Below are positions 60,185 to 64,000 of a stretch of 64,000 nucleotides of DNA, in pieces. The notes under the pieces are model-generated. The model did not search any database. It was not told where the DNA came from and saw only the letters and a list, made by a program, of their open reading frames with translations. Origin of the DNA: DATKPA01 sp051955985 (GTDB lineage: Bacteria; Planctomycetota; Phycisphaerae; WQYP01); contig JBQCGD010000138.1 of assembly GCA_051955985.1 (NCBI GenBank), positions 1 through 64,000 of the forward strand. The letters run 5' to 3'. The translations under genes and the position numbers were made by a program. The number at the start of each line of letters is the position of its first letter. Positions within the stretch are counted from its first letter, which is position 1.

Positions 60185-61453
60185 ATGAATTTGCCGCCGC
60201 CGGTGTATTTGACGAAGGACTTGCCGGGGATTGGTGGGGTGATCAAGCAGCATTTGGAGGATTTCCGCGTCGAGGAGATTCCCGCGTACAAGGCGGAGGG
60301 GGTAGGGACGCATTGTTATCTGAAGATTGAGAAGCGTGGTTTCTCGACGATGGCGGCGGCGGACATTCTGGCGAAGGCGCTGGGTCGGAAGAACATGGAC
60401 ATCGGGTATGCGGGGCTGAAGGACAAGCAGGCGATCACGACGCAGTGGTTTTCGGTGGAGCACCTGGAGACGGCGCGCGCGAAGGCGCTGGAGTTGCCGA
60501 CGGGGATGAAGGTGGTGGAGATCACGCGGCACCGGAACAAGATCAAGCGGGGGCACTTGGCGGGGAACAAGTTCTGGATCAAGGTGCGGAATGCGGAGTG
60601 GAGCCGCGCGGGGGCGAGCCTGGAGGAGCCGGCGAAGAAGGCGGAGGCCATTTTGAAATCGCTGGAGAAGACGGGGGTTCCGAACTTTTTCGGGCCGCAG
60701 CGGTTTGGGATGCGGCGGGACAATCATCTGCTGGGGTTGGCGCTCTTGAAGGGGGACGCGAAGGAGTTTGCGGATCGGTTCCTGGGGGATCCGGATGAAT
60801 CGGTGGATCATGGCGGGGTGCTGGCGGCGCGGCGGTCGTATGAGAACAAGAATTACGAGGCGGCGCTGCACCAGTGGCCGGGACATTTGCGGGATGAGCG
60901 GGCGGCGCTTTCGGCGATGGTGAAGGGGAAGGGGAATGCGAAGCGGGCGATGTTTGCGGTGAAGCTGGAGCTGAAGAAGCTGCTGGTCAGTGCGCTGCAG
61001 TCGTATTTGTTCAACAAGGTGCTGGAGCGGCGGTTGCCGCGGATGACGACGGTGTTGCCGGGAGATTATTGCTGGAAGCATGAGAATGGGGCGGTGTTCC
61101 TGGTGCCGGGGGATCCGGATGCGGCGGCGAAGGAGCAGCCGCGGGCGGATGCGCATGAGATCTCGCCGACGGGGCCGCTGTTTGGGTTTCGGATGTCGCA
61201 GGCCGAATCGGTGGCGGGGATTCTGGAGGCGGAGGTGTTGAAGGAGTCGGGGTTGACGCTGGAGAGTTTTGGCGGGGCGATGGGGGCGCCGGGGGGAAGA
61301 AGGGCGTTGCGGTTGTTTCCGATGGATCTATCGCTGGCGACGGGGGAGGATTCGCATGGGCCGTATTTGGAGCTGGTGTTTGGGTTGCCTTCGGGGAGTT
61401 ATGCGACGGTGCTTTTGGGCGAGGTGATGAAGGAGGATGTGACGATTGATTGA
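60185..61453 (+). CDS. truD: tRNA pseudouridine synthase D
   Basis: 422 residues. It forms pseudouridine 13 in tRNA. Hallmarks: the N-terminal FRVEEIPAY, the catalytic block MDIGYAGLKDKQAITTQWFS (Asp in GLKDK), NFFGPQRFG, and a long TRUD insertion domain. GGAG-like spacing and family start agree on ATG 60185. Confidence 0.95.
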   Translation: MNLPPPVYLTKDLPGIGGVIKQHLEDFRVEEIPAYKAEGVGTHCYLKIEKRGFSTMAAADILAKALGRKNMDIGYAGLKDKQAITTQWFSVEHLETARAKALELPTGMKVVEITRHRNKIKRGHLAGNKFWIKVRNAEWSRAGASLEEPAKKAEAILKSLEKTGVPNFFGPQRFGMRRDNHLLGLALLKGDAKEFADRFLGDPDESVDHGGVLAARRSYENKNYEAALHQWPGHLRDERAALSAMVKGKGNAKRAMFAVKLELKKLLVSALQSYLFNKVLERRLPRMTTVLPGDYCWKHENGAVFLVPGDPDAAAKEQPRADAHEISPTGPLFGFRMSQAESVAGILEAEVLKESGLTLESFGGAMGAPGGRRALRLFPMDLSLATGEDSHGPYLELVFGLPSGSYATVLLGEVMKEDVTID

Positions 61454-61503
61454 GGGAGTATCCAAACAATTTTAATTTGAGGGATGATTTCTTGCCTCTG
61501 TCG

Positions 61504-61965
61504 ATGGAAGAATCCGAGACCAGATTCTTTGTTTCGCGCGGTGACATACGATGGGTTAGAGTTCTGGCTCTTTGCAATGGCATCGCGGGGATTCTTTTGG
61601 GATCCCTGGTACTGGCGGCTGGATTCTATATCCTCTACAGCTTAATCACCGGTAAGATCCGGGCTGGTGATGCAGGCGTCGTGTTGTTTTTTTGTGCGAT
61701 CTACGTGATTCCGAACTTTGGATGCGGAATCCTCAATACAGTGGGATTCTGCAAAATTAAAAGCACCACGTCCCGCTGGCGCATGCTGATGTGGGTTGCT
61801 ACCATTTTTCATCTCTTTTTCATGACGGCGTGGCTTGGCATGATCGTCTTCCTGTTCATCACTGACGCTGAATCGCTGGCGACTCCATTTGCCATCACGG
61901 CACTTTTGATTGTCTCACTTTCGGCCGAATTGCGTTACCTCTGGCTCACGCGACCACCTTCGTAA
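61504..61965 (+). CDS. Four-helix membrane protein, unknown function
   Basis: 153 residues with four hydrophobic segments (about 22-45, 57-78, 95-120, 124-145). Base composition is clearly less G-rich than its neighbours. No family recognised. The ATG at 61504 is used; a TTG at 61450 overlapping the truD stop would add 18 residues. Confidence 0.65.
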   Translation: MEESETRFFVSRGDIRWVRVLALCNGIAGILLGSLVLAAGFYILYSLITGKIRAGDAGVVLFFCAIYVIPNFGCGILNTVGFCKIKSTTSRWRMLMWVATIFHLFFMTAWLGMIVFLFITDAESLATPFAITALLIVSLSAELRYLWLTRPPS

Positions 61966-62115
61966 CGGGCTTAGCTCAATTCGCGGCTCGAAATGCAAAG
62001 TGTCTATGCAGGCATATGAGGCGCGGGTTAAGCACCGAGATTGTGATTAACTCGTGGCACCCGGCCTTCTTGATTGCGCGTTGGAGCGTTCGCCATTGGC
62101 TCGCGGCTAAACGGG

Positions 62116-62433
62116 TCAGGGTTTTTCGGCGAGTTGTTTTTGGAGGCGTTCGACTTCAGCGATCAGGCGTTTGATGTATTCCGGGGCGTAAGCGGCGAAG
62201 GCGGTGTTGCGGACCATGGTCATGAGGGGGTCGGTGCCGACCATGGCGCCGGCGGGTTGCATGGTTTGAAGCACGAGGACGCCGGCGCCGGTTTGGACGC
62301 CCATGACTTTGCCGTGGGAGGGCTTCCAGTTGCCGGCGGCGGCGAGGCCGTTGACGGCGTTTTTGAGCTCGGTGAGTTCTTTTTCGGTGAGGGGGGAATC
62401 GGAGGGGAGGGCGATGTGGGGGAATGCGATCAT
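62116..62433 (-). CDS. Small hypothetical protein
   Basis: 105 residues. The C-terminus is a probable coiled helix (PEYIKRLIAEVERLQKQLAEK) and the N-terminal part has DSPLTEKELTELKNAVNGLA. It lies 20 bases after the BFD-type gene on the same strand, so the two may form an operon. Function unknown. Confidence 0.65.
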   Translation of the reverse strand: MIAFPHIALPSDSPLTEKELTELKNAVNGLAAAGNWKPSHGKVMGVQTGAGVLVLQTMQPAGAMVGTDPLMTMVRNTAFAAYAPEYIKRLIAEVERLQKQLAEKP

Positions 62434-62453
62434 GGGCGTATCCTCGTAAAGTG

Positions 62454-62789
62454 TCAGAGGCCGTTGGTTTCGCCGGGGGGCGGTGTGCCGCGGCCTTCGG
62501 CGATGTATTGTTTGCGGCTGTTGCGGTAGGTGTCGGCGTCGATGTTTTCATCGTCGCGCGGGGAGGCGGGGGAATCGTCGGTCTTTCGCCACCAGGGGAT
62601 ATGTTCGCCGCAGAGGCGTTTGTGGATTTTTTTGAGCATGGGGACGCACCAGCCGCAGCCGGTGCCGGCGGAGAGGCATTCGGAGATCTGGGAGGGGACT
62701 TTGGGTTTTTCGACGTTGCAGAAGGTTTCAATCTTGCGCCGTTTAACACTAAAGCAGTAACAGATAATGTCATCGGGATTTAGGGCCAT
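62454..62789 (-). CDS. BFD-like [2Fe-2S] protein
   Basis: 111 residues. The bacterioferritin-associated-ferredoxin-like domain shows a Cys-x-Cys pair in DIICYCFSVKRRKIE (about 11-13) and a Cys-x2-Cys pair in GTGCGWCVPMLKKI (about 45-48). The rest of the C-terminus is polar. It may store or pass on a 2Fe-2S cluster. A 23-codon copy of its 5' end lies at 63350-63418. Confidence 0.75.
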   Translation of the reverse strand: MALNPDDIICYCFSVKRRKIETFCNVEKPKVPSQISECLSAGTGCGWCVPMLKKIHKRLCGEHIPWWRKTDDSPASPRDDENIDADTYRNSRKQYIAEGRGTPPPGETNGL

Positions 62790-62922
62790 AGAATTCATTC
62801 TATTGATCTGGCATCAAAAAGGCACGTTGAGCGGTTTTGAGGGAGGGCGTATTGGCTTGCAGAGCAGCGTTGGGCGAAAAACAATATCATGCTGGCGGCC
62901 ATGACCTCGAAGGAACACAAAA

Positions 62923-63327
62923 ATGGATCAACACCTTGTTCCCGTTCGCAACGAAATTGCTGTGATGGCAAGCGACCTTTATACGGTGATTGGCGTTCCT
63001 TTCGAGCGAACATCAGAGCTTCAGCGGCAAATTCTGGCGACATTTGCCTTCGGCATGATCTTCGCCGTTGGACAACTGCGGCGTTTGTCGCCTCCGGAAG
63101 TCCACGTTCTTGCCATTGCGTGTCTGATGGACGTTTTCAAGTACGCCGATCATCAGGCTGCAGCTTTCTCTGCCGACTTGATTGTGCATGCTTCAAGTAA
63201 GAATCCGAAGGACACGCACAAAGCAATTATTCATCGCGGCATAGACGGCCATCGCCAATGGCAACAGAAGCAGAATGATCAACTCAAGATCAATATTGAA
63301 GGGATCTTTGAGGCGCTGAAAGTCTGA
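62923..63327 (+). CDS. Hypothetical protein with atypical composition
   Basis: 134 residues, all-helical look (TSELQRQILATFAFGMIFAVGQL, PPEVHVLAIACLMDVFKYADHQAAAF). It is clearly less G-rich than the genes around it and lies between the BFD gene and its truncated copy. AAGGA precedes the ATG by 8 bases. No family recognised; may be a recent arrival. Confidence 0.7.
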   Translation: MDQHLVPVRNEIAVMASDLYTVIGVPFERTSELQRQILATFAFGMIFAVGQLRRLSPPEVHVLAIACLMDVFKYADHQAAAFSADLIVHASSKNPKDTHKAIIHRGIDGHRQWQQKQNDQLKINIEGIFEALKV

Positions 63328-63349
63328 GGTTCGCCATACCACCGCAATG

Positions 63350-63418
63350 AAACGTCTCGATCTTGCGGAGCGAAACGTCGAAGCAGAAGCAGACGGTGTC
63401 GTCGGGTTTGAGGGCCAT
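63350..63418 (-). pseudogene. 5' fragment of a BFD-like gene
   Basis: From ATG 63418 it reads MALKPDDTVCFCFDVSLRKI then ETF, closely matching the start of the gene at 62454-62789 (MALNPDDIICYCFSVKRRKI, ETF). Similarity ends at 63350, after which the frame shows no relation. The CysxCys motif is kept, but the second pair is missing. Confidence 0.7.
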
Positions 63419-63443
63419 GGGGAGAGTTTAGCACGGCGTGACG

Positions 63444-63521
63444 GGTAATTGGTAATTTGTAATTGGTAATTGGGAGGGGCGGGGAGGCGCCAGCCGTTAC
63501 GAATTACCAGTTACCAATTAC
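63444..63521. repeat. GGTAATTGGTAATT-type repeat, inverted pair
   Basis: Direct units GTAATTGGTAATTTGTAATT (63445-63470) are followed by their inverted form ending TTACCAATTAC (to 63521). The two halves can pair around a 25-base spacer. The stop codon of the oxidoreductase gene lies inside the second half. Confidence 0.7.
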
Positions 63522-64000
63522 AGCCTCACCGCGGCGCCGGTCTCGTTGCTTTTGTAGATGGCGGCGACGAGCTGCGTGACCTGGCGGCCGGCGTCGGTGG
63601 TGATGAGCGGCGGGCGGCGGTCGATGGCGGCGCGGAGGAAGTCCTGGATTTGCAGGCCGTGGTAGTGGGCGATGGGGTCGATGGCGTTGAAGAAGTCGGT
63701 GTCTTCTTTTTTCCATTGGGCGAGGAGGTGTTCTTCGCCGGGGATGGTCCAGAGGTCGTTGAGGGGGGGCTCGGTGATTTTGGACATGCCGGGGACGAAC
63801 ATGGTGCCGCCGTCGGTTTGCACGCCGATGGACGCGCCGGTGTGGCCGTTGACTTGCACGCGGCCGTAGAGGGCGGGGTTGACGGAGTTGGAGACGAGGA
63901 TCTGGCCGAGGGCGCCGGACTTGAAGCGGAGGACGGCCATGGCGGTGTCTTCGACTTCGATGTAGGGGTGATTGAGGTTGGCCCACATGGCCATGACTTC
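63518..64000 (-). CDS. Gfo/Idh/MocA-family oxidoreductase, C-terminal part (partial)
   Basis: The last 160 residues are visible and the frame is open at the window edge. YIEVEDTAMAVLRFKSGALGQILVSN and GASIGVQTDGGTMFVP, and the final region HYHGLQIQDFLRAAIDRRPPLITTDAGRQVTQLVAAIYKS, are typical of the C-terminal domain of Gfo/Idh/MocA sugar oxidoreductases. The NAD-binding part lies beyond the window. The TAA stop is provided by the AT-rich repeat. Confidence 0.88.
   Translation of the reverse strand, partial: EVMAMWANLNHPYIEVEDTAMAVLRFKSGALGQILVSNSVNPALYGRVQVNGHTGASIGVQTDGGTMFVPGMSKITEPPLNDLWTIPGEEHLLAQWKKEDTDFFNAIDPIAHYHGLQIQDFLRAAIDRRPPLITTDAGRQVTQLVAAIYKSNETGAAVRL

Overview
The window looks like a chromosomal piece of a high-GC member of the Planctomycetota, probably a Phycisphaerae/Tepidisphaeraceae-like lineage (inference). 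The evidence is two PEP-CTERM sorting signals (ends at 125 and 52400), a dockerin-like pair of calcium loops, a secreted GloVer-type repeat protein with the N-terminal LEGRTLLS motif, many plant-polysaccharide enzymes, and interspersed palindromic repeats. There are two tRNA genes (Pro-GGG, Arg-TCG), no rRNA, no insertion sequence and no CRISPR array.

1-9.3 kb: the tail of a PEP-CTERM protein and its terminator, then a XylR-type regulator divergent from a compact seven-gene operon. The operon encodes a complete route from trans-4-hydroxy-L-proline to 2-oxoglutarate (epimerase, three-subunit D-hydroxyproline dehydrogenase, deaminase, semialdehyde dehydrogenase) plus an Xaa-Pro-type peptidase that could supply the substrate. 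9.3-14.1 kb: secreted GH106 rhamnosidase and CE15 glucuronoyl esterase, overlapping, closed by a terminator next to tRNA-Pro. 14.2-21.6 kb: an orphan C-terminal half of HrpA, a repeat-rich stretch, a frameshifted nucleotidyltransferase, a Fic protein with operator-like repeats, a second nucleotidyltransferase of the same family, and an HD-GYP protein.

21.9-30 kb: RNase R, a lipoprotein, a Ser/Thr kinase paired with a PPP-type phosphatase, a PGRP-like membrane protein and two planctomycete-type membrane proteins. 30.2-38.3 kb: fused-permease ABC transporter, fmt, LpxB-N-like protein, an anion permease, an NtrC-like regulator, ispF. 38.3-49 kb: hydrolases, a degenerate APH-fold kinase, a glycogen-synthase-like glycosyltransferase, the GloVer protein, a thioesterase followed by a small operon with a molybdopterin protein, and an OprO/P porin. 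49-54.3 kb: tRNA-Arg, a sugar isomerase-like protein, the PEP-CTERM/dockerin/autotransporter-repeat protein behind a hairpin-rich leader, two GNAT acetyltransferases behind a structured region, and a 50-residue gene with its own promoter and terminator. 54.3-64 kb: OsmC, GH52 beta-xylosidase with an 18-bp palindromic operator candidate, ComB, an alkaline-phosphatase-fold protein, TruD, small proteins including a 2Fe-2S BFD protein with a 5'-fragment paralogue, and the end of a Gfo/Idh/MocA oxidoreductase.

Two window-wide patterns stand out. The plus strand is very G-rich to about 25 kb, becomes C-rich from about 32 to 54 kb, then flips abruptly back to G-rich at about 54.3 kb, whatever the gene orientation. 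Several genes have a -10 box 6-7 bases before the start codon, implying leaderless mRNAs. Three conserved genes carry AT-rich or palindromic interspersed repeats in frame.
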